Positions 9,907 through 22,380 are shown, counted from the stretch's first letter. The stretch is 64,000 nt of DNA from Phytophthora hibernalis (GCA_012656075.1 JAAKBF010000030.1:62001-126000), one strand, 5' to 3'. Translations and numbers: made by a program. Notes: a model not told the origin generated them from the letters alone.

Positions 9907-12394
9907 GTACCATAATCAGGCCACTTTATTAGCGGGAATTTGGTCCAAATTACCGCACCTTCCCTTTTTAAAAGGCTCGTGATAGTGATACAAAACGAGT
10001 CTACTAAAACTTAATATTTGTGGAGGTTATGTATGATTGTGAGTCGTTTTTTACATCGTATAAACTTTCGAGTCGTCTTGAGGAGGGATGTCATCTTGCT
10101 ATAAATCATGAAAGTCGGAGATACCGACAGGGAAACTACACCCGAGCCGCACCCTTTGAAGTTTTCAAGTTGAAAACCAGAGAGCGGTGACACAACCCTA
10201 AGCCGAGCTAGGTGTGACCCTGCTTGGTCCTGGGTTTATAAGCCCGCGTGCTGCCTTTAAACGGCAGGCGTTGTTTCGGCCTGCCGAGCGAGTTGCTTTC
10301 ACCCCTTTATCATTGTTTTGTACCACTAGTCAGTACCTTATGAAATGATATTTGACCCAGCTTGCGGTCTAAGTTTGTGGGTCAGAGGTGATTTTCGATT
10401 AGTAGAGTGACTTCGTGGCTGGAAAATGTCTTACAAACGAACTGGCGAAGAAAAAGCGACATCCACTTAATTAAAGAAGAGATGGACCATGTTTTACAGC
10501 TTAAATGTTGCCGCCACCACACCAGGAATACACGTCAGCTGCTTCAGGACCACTCATGGTGCAAGAAACTTAAGGGCTTGAATTCATGCTTTCGTACTAA
10601 AAGATGTCAAATGGGCATCACTGAAAAACCAAACTAGAACTCTATGCTTTTAGGAGATGTCGTGCAGTAAATCAGCTACTAATACGAGACTAGTAGTAGG
10701 TCCTGGACTTTTTGGAACAAAATGAGATGATCCAAAATTATATTCCTTTGGAACAACGGGGCAACATCGGGTGGTAATTTATCGGCGGATTTTTACGAAT
10801 ATTCGTTGTTCCAGACATGTCGTTCGTCCAAGAACTAAATTTCTCTAGTGTTTCGTACGCAATAGATTAAGATTTCATCTATCGTTTGTCATCAACAGGC
10901 TCCAGACTTTGTAGCAAGAGGTTACTAGGAGAGTAGTGTTATAATACCATTGTACTGGTAATTAGCAAGTGAAGGACCTCGCTCACAAATACCTTTACAG
11001 TTGAGGCAGACAACTCTACCATCGGTTGATAGATATTTGCTACTATATTTCTGCCCGCAAAACGACTCATTTTTGGTCTACGTACTTGCCAGTAGGACAG
11101 TATTAATTGTACCATTGACCAAATCATTTCCGTACAAATAGCTTGGTTTAATTACTCTTGAATAATTAATTAGAGTGTGTATTAGCTGTAAAGTAGGCCT
11201 GACCCAAAAGTGGTAACGTGCTGGATTGGTTATATTTTATATACCGGTAACTAATCCAGCACGTTACCACATGTATTCTCAGCTGGGAAATAGGTACAGA
11301 GACTGGTCTTCATTAGTTTGTAACACATGAACGGTACTAGTACCAGTCTCGTGGGAATTTCCTAAGGATTCAACAAACTCTAAATTGTAAACGGTACCGG
11401 TATTACATGTACAGTACTGGTATTACCGAACTTGGGGACAGACATGACTCCATAGATAGAGACACTGAATGAAGTAGCGCAAGATGGCGCTGCAGGCTGC
11501 AGCCGACTGCCATTTAGGATAGTGTGCGGGATTTAACCAGAGCTGTATTCATTCTACAAAATGTGATGCATCCTGCGCGAAAGTCTGCACAAACAGCCCT
11601 AGGCGCTATGCTTATTGTGTGAAAGCAACTGCATGGCCGGCAGTATTAATAGATTCAGGTCCCTGCTGCTTAGCATGCTTCATTTACGTCCCGCAGTCGA
11701 CGTTAAAATCCTACCCGTTGAGATCATACCGGAAATCGTGGTTCTTCCAAACGATTAAGGCTCAAAGCAAAGGATTTCGGCCAACAGGGTTATTAGCAAG
11801 AATACGATCTTATGTATTCCAAGGCCCATATCGATGCGCTTTCGGTAGCAGCCTGCTACTAGCAGGTGATCGGGCAACGGTGCTGCCAAAGTACTTTCTA
11901 ATTTCCCGCCTGCACCACCAATATCGCGGTCGCCTGCGATGCTGAGACCACCTTCTCTGCCTTTGGGCCGCGCAACTCCTCAAGTATTGCCAACTTGCCG
12001 CTGTCTAGTGCAGCGGTCATCGAACACGGTCAGTCTGCTTGTGCATATCCATATGTCAATTCAACCTTCTCACGTTTTGAAAAATGGCCTGAATAATTCC
12101 TCCCGCTGTTATGGATGAATATGATCACTTATCCGACCTTACTTATATTTTGTATTGGGCATGGAGGCTCATTATCGACCAATGAACGACGTGTATTTAG
12201 TTTGAACCAATCAAAAGATTTCGAGTCATTGTTATCAGCCAATCAGTATGTGGAAGATGTGGTAGGTCCTCTAAGCCAGCCATTCCGACGTATCGGGTCG
12301 GAGGGACACGAAAAATATGTGTATCTCTATACATTGATGTAGTGACGAGCATATCATTTGCATATTTGCATTCTATCCGACGCATCCGACCAGG
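9907..12394. other. AT-rich intergenic region without a supported gene
   Basis: No protein family, tRNA or transposase is recognisable on either strand. It contains the hairpin listed at 11210..11270 and several TACCGGTA/TACATGTA palindromes near 11240-11410. Confidence 0.5.
11210..11270. repeat. Near-perfect inverted repeat (hairpin)
   Basis: GTGGTAACGTGCTGGATT at 11210 is repeated as its exact reverse complement ending at 11270. Pairing continues inward after one unpaired base. The loop is about 15 bases of AT-rich sequence. It may be the collapsed remnant of a small inverted-repeat transposon or a transcribed hairpin. Confidence 0.8.
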
Positions 12395-14412
12395 ATGGGT
12401 TTAAGCGAGCTCAAGCCTGGCAACACCAAGCGAGCTCAGGTGACGGCCATCAAGGCGTTCAAAGCCTTTGTAAAGGCAGAAAATGTAGAGTTCGACTATG
12501 TCAAGCAATGCATTGAAAAGGATGTCACTGGTAAGTGTTTTGTGTCTGTGTTAGATATGTTCGGTATGTATCTTGCATTTCATGAGGGTAAAAACGGCAA
12601 GCCACTTGCCCGGAACACCTCTATGCAGTACTACAGACAAAGTAAGATGTGGCTCTTTGAGGTTTTTCCTGCGCAACGACACATTGTCGAAGCAAAGTTG
12701 CTTAGCATGGGGAAGACCCTCGAGAGCTTCTGTATGAAGCGAGATGGCAAAGTAGTTAACAAAGCTCCACCGTGCTCAAAAACCGATTAAAAAGAATGAT
12801 GCTGTATTTGTATAAGAATACATGTACCTCTAGTGGTTACCAGGACGCAGCGCTGCTGTGTTTGCTGTGGTTCCTGTTTGGACGAGCTTCCGATCTGTCG
12901 CTCGTCCGCAAGTAGAACCTCTCCGTTGACGCAGCTGACGTGTTCTTCGTGCGCTTCATCCGCATCAAGACGTCCGAGGAGCAGGGCTTGTCATTGTTCC
13001 CGGATGCCGACTTCATCACCTGCCCGCTGCACGCTATCGCGGTGGCGCTCATCACTCAGTCGGCTTCGTCCGTCGCCGTTCTGGACAACTTGCCCGAGAT
13101 ACCGGTCGAAGCTGCCGTCACGCTGTCGCCAGCGACGCCGCTGCTGGAGGTGTTGAACAACCCCAACGAGTTCGCTGCACTTGACGCCGCGGCTGTCGTT
13201 TCTTCCAAGCCCGCTGCTGTTGTCCCGACAATCTACTCGCACGTCAACCGTTTGCTCGATCGCGTCGCGTGTTCTGCTGGAGTCCTGTCGCCTCTGACAT
13301 CGCACTCGTTTCGGCGCGGCGGGGCCCAACACGTGAACGCGTGTGATGGCCTCACAGAACGCTGGATCTTCGACCGTGGTGCCTGGAACATGTCTACGAC
13401 AAACAAGGGGTTTAATTATATCTTCAACACAAGCAGAGAAAACCACATGGTTAGCAAAGCGCTCAGTGGACACGACACCACAGCTCGGGTGAAGTCGTTC
13501 GACCTGAAGCCGTTCGACACTGAGACACAAGTGAAGATTGCAGGTCTCCAGCGCTCACTGTTCACGACCTGCTACCAGATGGAGAGCTCCAAGTACAACG
13601 TAAGTCAGAGAGTGGTCGATGTGCTTACAGCTTGCCTCATCTTGCATTACCCCCTGTTGAAGAGGCTGGATGCAGATGCCCTCGCTGTTAGACGTCTGGA
13701 GGGGGCGGCGGTGAATGGCGGCGCGTCAGTCGCCGAGCTACTCGCATGGTCTTCACACCTCGCCACCTGTGGAACCACCAAGCCAAGCCAAGAAGAACAA
13801 GCAGCCGCCACGCACAAGGAACAAACCAGCCAGAGCAAGATCATCGACCATCAAAGCAGTGTGATTGACCATTTAGTCGCGCACATCAAGCGCCAAGACG
13901 AGCGTCTCGACAACCTAGAAGCTATAATGAAGGGATCCCCAGCACAAGACAAGACCAACAAGCGTCAGCAGGAACCAAGCCAAGAAGAAGAGAAACCCAA
14001 GCGTCAACGGACATCGGTGACTTACCTTCATGTGACGTGGTTCGCGTGGTACGCGCAGGAGCCGCTCTGGATGGCGGATGCCCCGAAGCGGCAGCGATCG
14101 AACGCGAAGCTGCTCGTGGGTTTGATGAAGCTCTTCGTTGCCGACGACTTGGTGCTGGACCCTAGCACTGCCGGCTACCGCGACCATGTCCTGGAGCTGG
14201 GGAAGAAGGCGGAGGCAGCCGTACTGACCTTCCTCAACGCCCGCAAGATCATGTCGCGCGGCTCCACAGCTATCCGCAAGCACCTCCACGAGCTGTACAA
14301 GAAGGGTGAGCTCAACGACAAGATCGCCCGGTACCTTCAGCTTTGCCGTGCTTCTGCCATTCAAGATCCGGACCGTCAAGATGCCCTTGAGCCTGTAGCA
14401 ACTGCACTCTAG
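12395..14412 (+). mobile_element. Crypton-type tyrosine recombinase transposon, degraded
   Basis: The ORF starts at the ATG at 12395 (MGLSELKPGN) with a SAM-like DNA-binding N-domain. After a one-base loss near 12780, the catalytic domain begins with the first arginine in FGRASDLSLV, continues with the HSFRRGG box and ends with the tyrosine in GFNYIFNTSRE. A coiled segment and a GCR1_C-type C-terminal domain (TWFAWYAQEPLW..KRQRSNAKLLVGLM) close the protein at 14412; this domain order is that of fungal and oomycete Cryptons, DNA transposons that move through a circular intermediate. An in-frame TAG at 12913-12915 interrupts the catalytic domain. With the stop and the frameshift this copy is inactive. 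Cryptons lack terminal inverted repeats, so the element ends cannot be placed. Confidence 0.85.
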
Positions 14413-14544
14413 ACGACACACCCATGCAAGAAGCATAGCAATAGCAATAGCAACCGACAAGATAAGGTGGCAATATACAACGTTTATTACATGATCAGCA
14501 CAGCATTAGTCATCCACAATCAATACAACACACAGAGCAAGTCA

Positions 14545-14613
14545 TGGCGACGGCTGGAATCGAACCAGCAACCTCAGGGCAAGCCCTGCGCTCTCCCAAT
14601 GAGCTTCGTCGTC
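14545..14613 (-). pseudogene. tRNA-like sequence with shortened anticodon loop
   Basis: The minus strand folds as a cloverleaf: acceptor GACGACG / CGTCGCC with one A-C mismatch, D arm GCTC..GAGC, T arm GCTGG TTCGATT CCAGC and a final A. The anticodon stem CAGGG/CCCTG encloses only four bases (CTTG) where a tRNA needs seven, so no anticodon can be assigned. It is a 69-base pseudo-tRNA or the head of a tRNA-derived SINE. It lies just downstream of the Crypton. Confidence 0.6.
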
Positions 14614-15356
14614 GGTGGGTGGATAGGGGCAGGATCCGGTAGACTCCTAGCTCGTGCATGGCTGTGAGGCCTGTACAGGCAGTACGGTGCGCACGGGCTG
14701 TGAGGCCTGTACGGCCTGAGAGGGTAGGCGACTTGCGCACTTCGGCTGAAAAAGGCGAGTGAGAGCGAACAAATTCTGTCGGCGAGGGCTCAGCACGACA
14801 GCCACTAACTCGCCGCGTGTCTATTTACTCTATAGTTGGCGTTCTTCTATTGGCAGATAATTTAACCAATAGGATTGAGAACAAGTGGCCGACTCTGCCT
14901 TATAGTGGCCCCCACCCGGGGATCAGCCTTCATTGTTGAATTTGACGGCTGGAGAGCACATGGCTCCCGAGCCAAATTTGTATGAAAAAAAGAAAAGGAC
15001 TGATTTCTCAGCGTACAGGCCGTTTCAGGCCATTTCCTTGCGCCTATAAACAAGGCTAAAGCCCACGTTGACCATCCCGAATCCCATCCGATCTGATTCG
15101 CCTACCCCTTGTAGTACAGTAACATGCCATCTAAGTCTGTTTAGTGTGTAGAACACATCGTACCATTTTACGGGTACAGGTCCGATAGGTCCTCTGGTCG
15201 GATATTTTATGGTATGGTGAGAGCCAGTTGGATCCTGCTCGCTTTGCAGTAGTGCCGTCTCTTGCGGCAGACTGCATCTCGTTTTGCAAGAATCTGCACT
15301 GTATTCCAGTGCCCCCCACACAGCGTAAATTAATAAAAGAAGTAGAAAAATAAATA
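14614..15356. other. Intergenic, no supported gene
   Basis: A 16-base direct repeat (GCTGTGAGGCCTGTAC) starts at 14661 and again near 14698. No coding region is recognised. Confidence 0.4.
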
Positions 15357-15517
15357 CAGAGTTCCCCGGCAAAGGAAGAACCGTAATCAGTAATTTACCT
15401 TGCAAAATGAGGACAGGTGTAAAAACCTTGCTCTACCGCGATACAAATCCGTTTGCAAATCTTTTAACCTGGAAGAATTTATTGGCCCCACCTTTCTCCC
15501 TTTGCCGGGGAACTCTG
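15357..15517. mobile_element. 161-bp MITE with TA target duplication (copy 1)
   Basis: Terminal inverted repeats of about 20-24 bases, CAGAGTTCCCCGGCAAAGG at the left and its reverse complement at the right, are flanked on both sides by TA (15355-15356 and 15518-15519). The interior is non-coding. A second copy of the same family lies at 35919..36081 with closely matching interior sequence, which fixes both ends. TA duplication suggests mobilisation by a Tc1/mariner-type transposase, not present here. Confidence 0.85.
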
Positions 15518-15822
15518 TAGTTGCGCTCACGAGCAGCTCGATCGTCATTGCTACTAGTAAGTAGATCGACGCTCGAAACGATCCGTACACGTGCATGTAC
15601 TGTATTACATGTACATGTACCTTACACCTCCCGTTTCTCGCCGGGAGGGTGTCCGAAGCGGACAATTAGACTTTTGGCAAATTATTTTTTTCGGAGCTCG
15701 TAACTCCTTCTACGATTGGTCTTAACGTATCTGGTTTCAACCCATAGACGCAGGTCAAGCGAAAAATATACCCTTAGTTCGCCCTGGGTAGCACGTAGCC
15801 GAGAGAAAAGGTGTATCGTAGC

Positions 15823-16009
15823 GCTCGCGGCACGTTGACCTTCGTTATCACTGGATACGTGAGAAGGTATCGTTCAAATCCGCTACTATGTAACGGCGGT
15901 CATGGTGGCGGACCTGTTTACCAAGCCGCTGCCACAAGCCAAGTTCAGCTTGTTCGTCACGCGACTCGGTATGTGCCGAGTGGGAGTGTCGAAACGTGTC
16001 ACTGCGTAA
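15823..16009 (+). mobile_element. Ty1/Copia RNase H 3' remnant
   Basis: RHVDLRYHWIRE, then after a one-base shift a frame containing IRYYVTAVMVADLFTKPLPQ, is the characteristic C-terminal end of Copia polyproteins (the HIDVRYHFVRE...VADLFTKPLP signature). It stops at TAA 16007-16009. Only about 60 codons remain. No long terminal repeats could be paired. Confidence 0.75.
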
Positions 16010-17060
16010 GTGACAGTGCGGCACATCCTGTATCAATGGAGTCTGTGCCATCAATTTGATGGCGCAGATATCTGTCACCTTCTGACTTCAAGGTGCCACA
16101 ATCAGGCACAACTCAAGAGCGTACGCTGTAGCAGCAGGTGAGAGCACAGGAGGGCTGTAGCTGTAAGCTCCCAACTACAAAGTGCGAAAATACCGTCTCG
16201 CCTTAAACCTTCTGAGAAGAGGATGCTCGCCTAGATCATTCCTGCATGCCGCGCACGTTTGGTTCTTAACGTCTGGTCGGCTTAATTAGTCGGTTTTGCG
16301 TAAGGAACTAGGGCATGAGCTGGGAACAGTTCATAAAGCGTGAGGCTTCTGTATGCTAAGCGCGGCATTGCCGACGTCTCTCCCGTACAACTTGGAGTGC
16401 AAGAGCGGCCAGACTCGGTGAACGTAGACGAGTCGACAGAAACAGATAAGGCCTCGCAAGACTTCGGTTATAATGGCGACGACGGTTCGCTGTCAAGCTG
16501 TGTCCCACAGCGGAGGAGATTTTTACGGGGAAACAATCTTAGATGAGCTGATCGACACCCAGAGAGATAATCATCCAGGGGAAACACCTTTGAGCATGGA
16601 TGACACAGATCTGTGTTCTGTTAACACGAATTAAGATTTATATGCGAATTCGAAAACAAATTGTGACTGCAGAGCTACTTGATCATATTGTCCAGCTGCG
16701 TCGTTTAGCGTAGTCGAACAAATTCGCCATGATTCGCGATTTGAATCGAACTGAAACATCAATGGAGAACGTTTTGGTGATTCTACTCCGCGGCGTAGTA
16801 CACAGCTCGACAGGCGAATCCTCGTCCTGCTAAAACCGAAGTCTTACCAGGCCTAATCTGTTTCCGTTGACTCGTCAATGTTCACTGAGACTGGTCGCTT
16901 TTGTCAGGGTTCGTAAAGGCGCCCATTTTCGCCTTTTCAAAAAATTAGGCGAACACGATTGGCCTAAACCAGCCGACCATTTGCCTTTTCGCCTTTTTTG
17001 AAAAACTAATTCGCAGATTTTTTTTTAGCTAACTTTAGAGAGCCGACTAAGCGTACATTC
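16010..17060. other. Repeat-derived intergenic region, no supported gene
   Basis: Probably old transposon sequence after the Copia remnant. Around 16920-17030 a TTTTCGCC...AATTAGGCGAA segment is partly repeated. No protein domain is recognised. Confidence 0.35.
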
Positions 17061-17090
17061 TCACCCGCTTACCAGAATGCACCGCTGAAG

Positions 17091-17480
17091 TTGTTGCTGT
17101 TGAGGCGTGCGCGCCCCCGTTCCCATCCCCGTGTCGCTTGTGTCCGCGCCAGTGCTGTTGTTGCTGCTGGAGCTTGCGTCGTCCCTGGTGTTTTCGTCGG
17201 TGCAGTTGCTGCCGGAGCTTGTATAGACCGCCCCCAAGTCGCAGAAGATCCTGTCGGTGCAGTTATTGTTGGAATTGTTGCCGCCCATGGAGCTCGCGTC
17301 GATAAAGTTGTTGCCGGAGTTTTTACATACCGCCGTTGTTGCTGGAGCTTGCGACGCCCCTGGAATTCGTGTCGGTGTAGTTGTTGCTGTTAGATCATTC
17401 CCCGCCCCCGAGTCGCAGAAGTTTGCGTCGGTGCAGTTATTGGCGGAGCTGTTCGGTGCAGTTGTAAAACCAACAAACAT
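17091..17480. repeat. Degenerate minisatellite, Asn/Ser/Thr-coding on the minus strand
   Basis: A GTCGGTGCAGTTATTG-type motif recurs many times, with a longer unit (CCGCCCCC.AGTCGCAGAAG...) present near 17229 and again near 17401, about 172 bases apart. The minus strand is open (17061..17504) and reads as Asn/Ser/Thr-rich sequence, but I regard this as a by-product of the repeat. Confidence 0.6.
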
Positions 17481-17508
17481 ACGAAACGTAGTTGCATATT
17501 CCAACTAA

Positions 17509-19905
17509 ATGGTTAGGCCCCATGTGCCGGAGAGAGATCTTTTTACGAAAGCGTCAAACGTTCCTAAGTGCAAGTGCGGTGGTTGGTTTTATACCTACAA
17601 CCACTGCTCGCTAGCAATTTCTCGAGATCCATCAGACAACGATCCACCCGACTATTTGCTGGGGCGTCCATACAATTACAAGCGACACTTAGAAGAACAC
17701 GAGCACTATCATGCAACTGTAAGAGAACCCGTCGTGGCGAACGAATCCGATTCGAGCTCGGGTTCGCCTTAAAGAAAGCGGTCGGTGTCTACTCGACTGT
17801 TTTCGTCATCAAAAAATCGCCTCGGCGTAAGAAGCCTGCAACTAAGTGAAGGGATATCAACCACATCTAGGTGCTTTAGCAACAGGAGATTTTTGGAGCA
17901 GCTGCTGTTGGAGCATCAAGCAGAACACTTCATTGCTGATACATTTATTGAATGGACGTCGACTAGGGCACTTCTGGAATTTATTTTTCCTGGTATTTCG
18001 GCCTACCTCCCTTCTGGTATTCGGTGGGCGTATGTTAACAACGCACGCTACACAATGTCATAAACTAGCAACAAAGAAGCTGAGAGAGAAGCAAGATATG
18101 AGCCAGGGTATTGTAAACGCACTAGCTGACCTTTGGCAAAACATGTCGCTGGTCCACCATTTAGGTTTTCAGCTTACTCTCTTTGGGCAAACGCTTACGT
18201 ATGCTCTTCATAACTTGACATGATGGAGTAGCACTGACAGAAGGGATTGAGCTGATTATGAAGCAAGCAAAACAAGAAGGATGGAACATTGGTGTTCTTG
18301 TGACCGATACTGCTGGTCAATGTGGTAGAGCACGTCGCATACTTGCCAAGCGCAACCCTAAAGTCATGTTTCTTTTGTTTTGCCCATGATATAAATAACT
18401 TGATCAATGCAGATTTAAAATCGTCATTTGCCGATGTTTCGAAAGAAGCAACTGCTGTGGTGGAATGCCTAAATGCTTCGTTAAAGTGGCTTCCGCGTGA
18501 GGAAGCACTAATGAAGGAGTGATACGGTGTACAAGTTGCGCTGTTTACGCTTTGTGAAACTCGGTGGAACAGTATGCAATCCGGTTTTGCATCGTTGTTG
18601 CAAGTTCGCACTATTTTGGATTTTTTTGCAAGAAAATTCCGTTTGTAGAAAGATTTCCTGAAACTTTGAAAATTATATTTGATGTCTAATTTAGGCGTAA
18701 CCTCTCCATAGCAGGAACTATCATTTTCCCGCTTGCTCGGGCATCATATAGGATTCAAAGAGACGAGATAACGTTAGGTGATGTGGTGGTTTCGTTTCGT
18801 GATATATATCGTGGATTTAACGATTATCATGATGACGAAAACCGCCGAACGACTTTATTGAATGTGTCGAAAAACGATGAAGATAATGCAAGCAGCCTTT
18901 ATCCATGTTGGGTTTTGTATTAAATCCTATGCTTGCCCCAGAAACACGTGAAGTGATCATGCATGATGCTCGTAATTACCCGATCTCGACATCACGCAAC
19001 CGGGCAAATTTGCGGTGTATTACTATCGTCGATTAATTGATGACGATTACGGTTCTGTTCGAAACGAGATAGACATGTGGATTGAAGGTCGCGAAACCTC
19101 GGCACGTTTTACAGAATTTGACTCGCTTGATGAATTTTGGAATCATGTTGCCACGCAAGATTTACAATATCGCCTACAAAACTCGCTATCAGAATTCTTG
19201 CGATAGCTGTGAATACGGCAACGACCGAGCGACTATTCAGTGGTCTCAGGATGATTGAAACCTCAAAAAGAAACCAAATGGTCATTGCAAAATTACATGA
19301 CACAAAATCAGTCCGCACACATGAACAAAATAAATATCGCAAGTAAACAACATAGGAACCTAGAGGGAAACGAATTTTGGATTCCACAGAGCGACCTCTT
19401 CTAGATAGCGTTTCTTCTAACGTTTTACCTATGCTGTCCCCTCCGTCACGAGGTACTCGAATCCAAAATACGCGGGTAGATACTACTCTAGTTCTAGCTT
19501 CAGTGATGAATTCAACTACACCGACGCGACAGACTTCTACCCGACGCTCGCCTCGTACAGGAACACAGTTGCCCAGTGTTTCACGATCAGGGCAACCTAG
19601 AGCAGAGCAATCAGAAGATTCTGTGTTCGAAGACATTGGGGATGGAGTTGATGGGGCGGAGGTATTTTTCTGTCGGAGGAATACCTTATAAGGCATTCGA
19701 AGATGACGAAATTGAAAGTGCATTTGAGTCGTCCACAAGTGATAACACATATTTGGATTTGGAATTTGAGGAAATCCCCAACCTGATACTACACCGTTTC
19801 CTGAAGAAAACATCCCCAACTTTCTCCAACAAAATTCATCACATGAATTCGCGCTTTAAAATCTTCATTTGGCACTCTTTTTGGAAGTTAGCCCGCTAAT
19901 AATAT
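17509..19905 (+). mobile_element. hAT-superfamily transposase, degraded
   Basis: The N-terminal part has a Cys/His cluster (CKCGGWFYTYNHC..HLEEHEHYH) that could be a BED-like finger. The central part contains VLVTDTAGQCGRARRIL and HDINNL, typical of oomycete hAT transposases. The C-terminal dimerisation domain is clear at 19150-19340 (RILAIAVNTATTERLFSGLR). A Ser/Thr-rich tail continues to about 19900. At least six frame changes and stops break it, for example at 17770, 18062, 18223 and 18395. The element is dead. No terminal inverted repeats or 8-base duplication were found. Confidence 0.8.
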
Positions 19906-20111
19906 ACTTATTCCACAATGGTCTTTACGGCTGTTCCTGAACCAACTCAGTCCAGCCCTATTGTGACTGCAACTCAATACCTTGCTCCAGGAACAGACCG
20001 AACAACCGCTCTTTTGCTCGGTTTTGCGTTGCATCCCGTGGACGTGGAATTTGCACGAAAGCTACCCATTATTACCGTGTCCGGAATCAGTTTCATGCGT
20101 AATAAGACAAT

Positions 20112-20201
20112 ACAATGCAGACATGAGGAGTAACAGCTACCAAACACTCTGTTGACAATGCAATGCAGCGTTGAGGAGTAACCGCTACCAAACACTCTTT
20201 T
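20112..20201. repeat. Two-copy tandem repeat, 48-bp period
   Basis: CAATGCAG..TGAGGAGTAAC.GCTACCAAACACTCT occurs at 20113 and again at 20161, with few differences between the copies. Confidence 0.75.
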
Positions 20202-21188
20202 GCATTTCAAAGTAGGGTGGTATGTTTTTGAGGTGCCGGCGCTCGGCGACTCGCGCGTACCTGGGGCCAGCGTGTTGGTGCAGGCAGGGTAAACGGCCCT
20301 ACCAAGACCGGCTTGGTTTTGATTTTGATTGTTACGAGTAGGACAAAATGAAATTCAAAATTAGGAGATTAGATTAGATATTTACCTAGAATTCCCGCTA
20401 TTAATTTAAGGAGGTCTGCCCATCATTCTTGATGATGAATCATCTTCAATCTTATCAACGCCTTCATCTGGTCGGTGTGTCTCGAATAGTGCACATGAAC
20501 AGGGCAACAATGAAGACCCTGGCATGTCATTGATGGGGAAGAAGCGCTGTGACTCTGGAGCGATTATCGATACGCAGTCTTTGTTGATGAAGCGATCGAC
20601 GCTGGATATGAGTAACGTTGAGCACACCACCGACTGTTGTATCCAGACCGGCTGACCTGCGAGGACATGATTAATCGAGTGACAAGGACCTATCCAATAT
20701 CGACGACGACGAGTTCGAAGCTATTCAGGAGCAGATCAGGCTGAATTTCCCATGAGCAACGAGCGAAACATCCCCAAGAATCGGTAAAGCTGCATGGTTT
20801 TCGTGGTCAGAAGGCAACACGGGGTTCACAGCTGCATCTTCCAACGCAAGCCTACGAACGAAAACATTATTAACAGCCACCACACCTGTTTATGACCCCG
20901 TGAAAGTTGTCGTTGGGGCCCTATCTACTGGTGTGATCGGCCCCTTCTCCAAAAAAAAACAAAAAAACAATCCAGTCTGCCTTTGTATTGTGCGCTGCCC
21001 CCTTGTAATTCATAAACAGCTGTGTTCGTAGCAACAGCCATTTTGTGTTCCTGTGCGGCCAGAAATCTGTCCTCTGTCCCTCCATGGCCTGTTGGCGTAC
21101 TGCAGTAGCTGCTACTCGGTCCGTTAGCGTAGTCACCCCGCGGTGAACCTGAGCGAGCTGCTGCTCTAGCTGCTTCGACTTTTTGTTT
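20202..21188. other. Intergenic, unassigned
   Basis: A short open stretch near 20406-20650 (plus-strand SSSILSTPSSGR..., also open on minus) has no recognisable domain. Nothing else is supported. Confidence 0.35.
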
Positions 21189-21440
21189 TCATCCCTTCAA
21201 CCATTGATTCCACAAGGTGAATTGCAGCCTTGTTGTCACTAGCCGCACTGACCAATGGTGAGTCTGGCCCCACTGTTGACATCTTGGTGCCACCATCTTG
21301 ACGACAATTGGTAGGGCATGCAAGGCAGAAGTGACCGGATTTACCGCGCTTGTAGCATCCTTCATTGTTTGGGTCGTTGAGCTACTTGATACGTAGCACA
21401 ATATTTCCGACCCGAAGCGAATCCGTTGCTTCTTCCCCAA
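21189..21440 (-). pseudogene. Zinc-knuckle-like fragment, unassigned
   Basis: One minus-strand frame reads CYKRGKSGHFCLACP, a CCHC zinc knuckle in which the second cysteine appears replaced by arginine, followed by a short acidic/helical stretch. It may belong to the neighbouring Harbinger element or to a retrotransposon gag. Too short and broken to place. Confidence 0.3.
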
Positions 21441-21475
21441 AACCGTTCAGCGCTTCTGCCGCTGCTGAGGTAATG

Positions 21476-22180
21476 CAGCTTTAGATTTCCTCTACGAATC
21501 GTTCTCTCACCTTTTGCTGTTCGACAACCTACGACTCACGGATACGACTCTACGAGCGTATACCAGAGCGATTTAGACGAAGGGAGCCCCATTACGCACT
21601 AGTGTAAGATTTATCGACGGCACCCTTCGTGGTATGTGCTGACCGAAAAAAATTAGAAGAATATGTACAACGAACACAAGGTAAGCGGAAATTTGTCGCT
21701 CTTTGACTTCCGGATATTCTAACTGATTTTTCTCTCTGCGGAAGAGAAACATGCACTGAAGTACCAATCGGTACTCGCTCCTGACGGAATATTATTCGTC
21801 TAAGCGGCCCCTATCCTGGAACAGAGTCGCCTTATTGAGGCTACATCTCCATAACTAGATATTGATGGCAAGCACTCCGTATTCTATGGTGATCCGGCGT
21901 ATGGCCAACAATATCACATTGTTGCACCTTTTAAAAGTGCGTCGCTGACCGACGATGAACGTGAATTTAGCAAGTAAATGAGCAGTGTGAAGTGGCGGTT
22001 TGGCAAAATAACACGAAACTGAGCGTTCGTGGATTTCTCCAAGAGCCAAAAGCTTCTATGGCAATGACTGCGGAAGATGTACACCATTGGCACACTTTTG
22101 GTGAACGTCCACACTTGCGTCAAACGTCTATGTTGTTCCAGATTGCGCCTCTAATGTGCATGAATACTTACATAACCAAT
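21476..22180 (+). mobile_element. PIF/Harbinger transposase remnant
   Basis: In changing frames the plus strand reads RAYTRAI, KGAPLRTSVRFIDGTLRG, YGDPAYGQQYHIVAPFKSAS and WRFGKI..FVDFSKSQKLL. These are the FIDGT, GDPAYG and W-GFGK..FVD-KKN blocks of DDE_Tnp_4 transposases. At least four frame breaks are present. Only the C-terminal half is kept. Confidence 0.7.
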
Positions 22181-22212
22181 AATTGTAAGATTGAATAAAA
22201 TCTACGATGTAC

Positions 22213-22380
22213 TTACTTATAGTTTACGTTAGACCTCGTCTCGATCAACTTTGCCATCATGTTCATCTGCAACGACATCATCTTCACGAATTTGTCGTCT
22301 CTCTCCCTGTCCTTTTCCACTGGAGACTCTTCTAAAGCGATTAGGCGCTCTTCTAGTTTATCTGATGCATCCTCTGTTCT
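22213..22380 (-). pseudogene. Coiled-coil C-terminus, possible Harbinger accessory (Myb-like) ORF
   Basis: Minus-strand codons give SRTEDASDKLEERLIALEES followed by a Lys/Asp/Glu-rich and Met-rich helix (KMMSLQMNMMAKLIETRS), ending at TAA 22215-22213. This resembles the C-terminal coiled coil of the Myb-like second protein carried by Harbinger elements and lies tail-to-tail with the transposase remnant. The Myb domain itself is not visible upstream, so the link is inference. Confidence 0.4.

Noticed and set aside
12197..12385. Short frames around 12.1-12.4 kb as a gene before the Crypton
   Set aside because: No conserved sequence and overlapping frames on both strands.
17061..17504. Minus-strand Asn/Ser/Thr-rich frame as a secreted protein
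   Set aside because: No signal peptide, and the sequence is wholly explained by the minisatellite.
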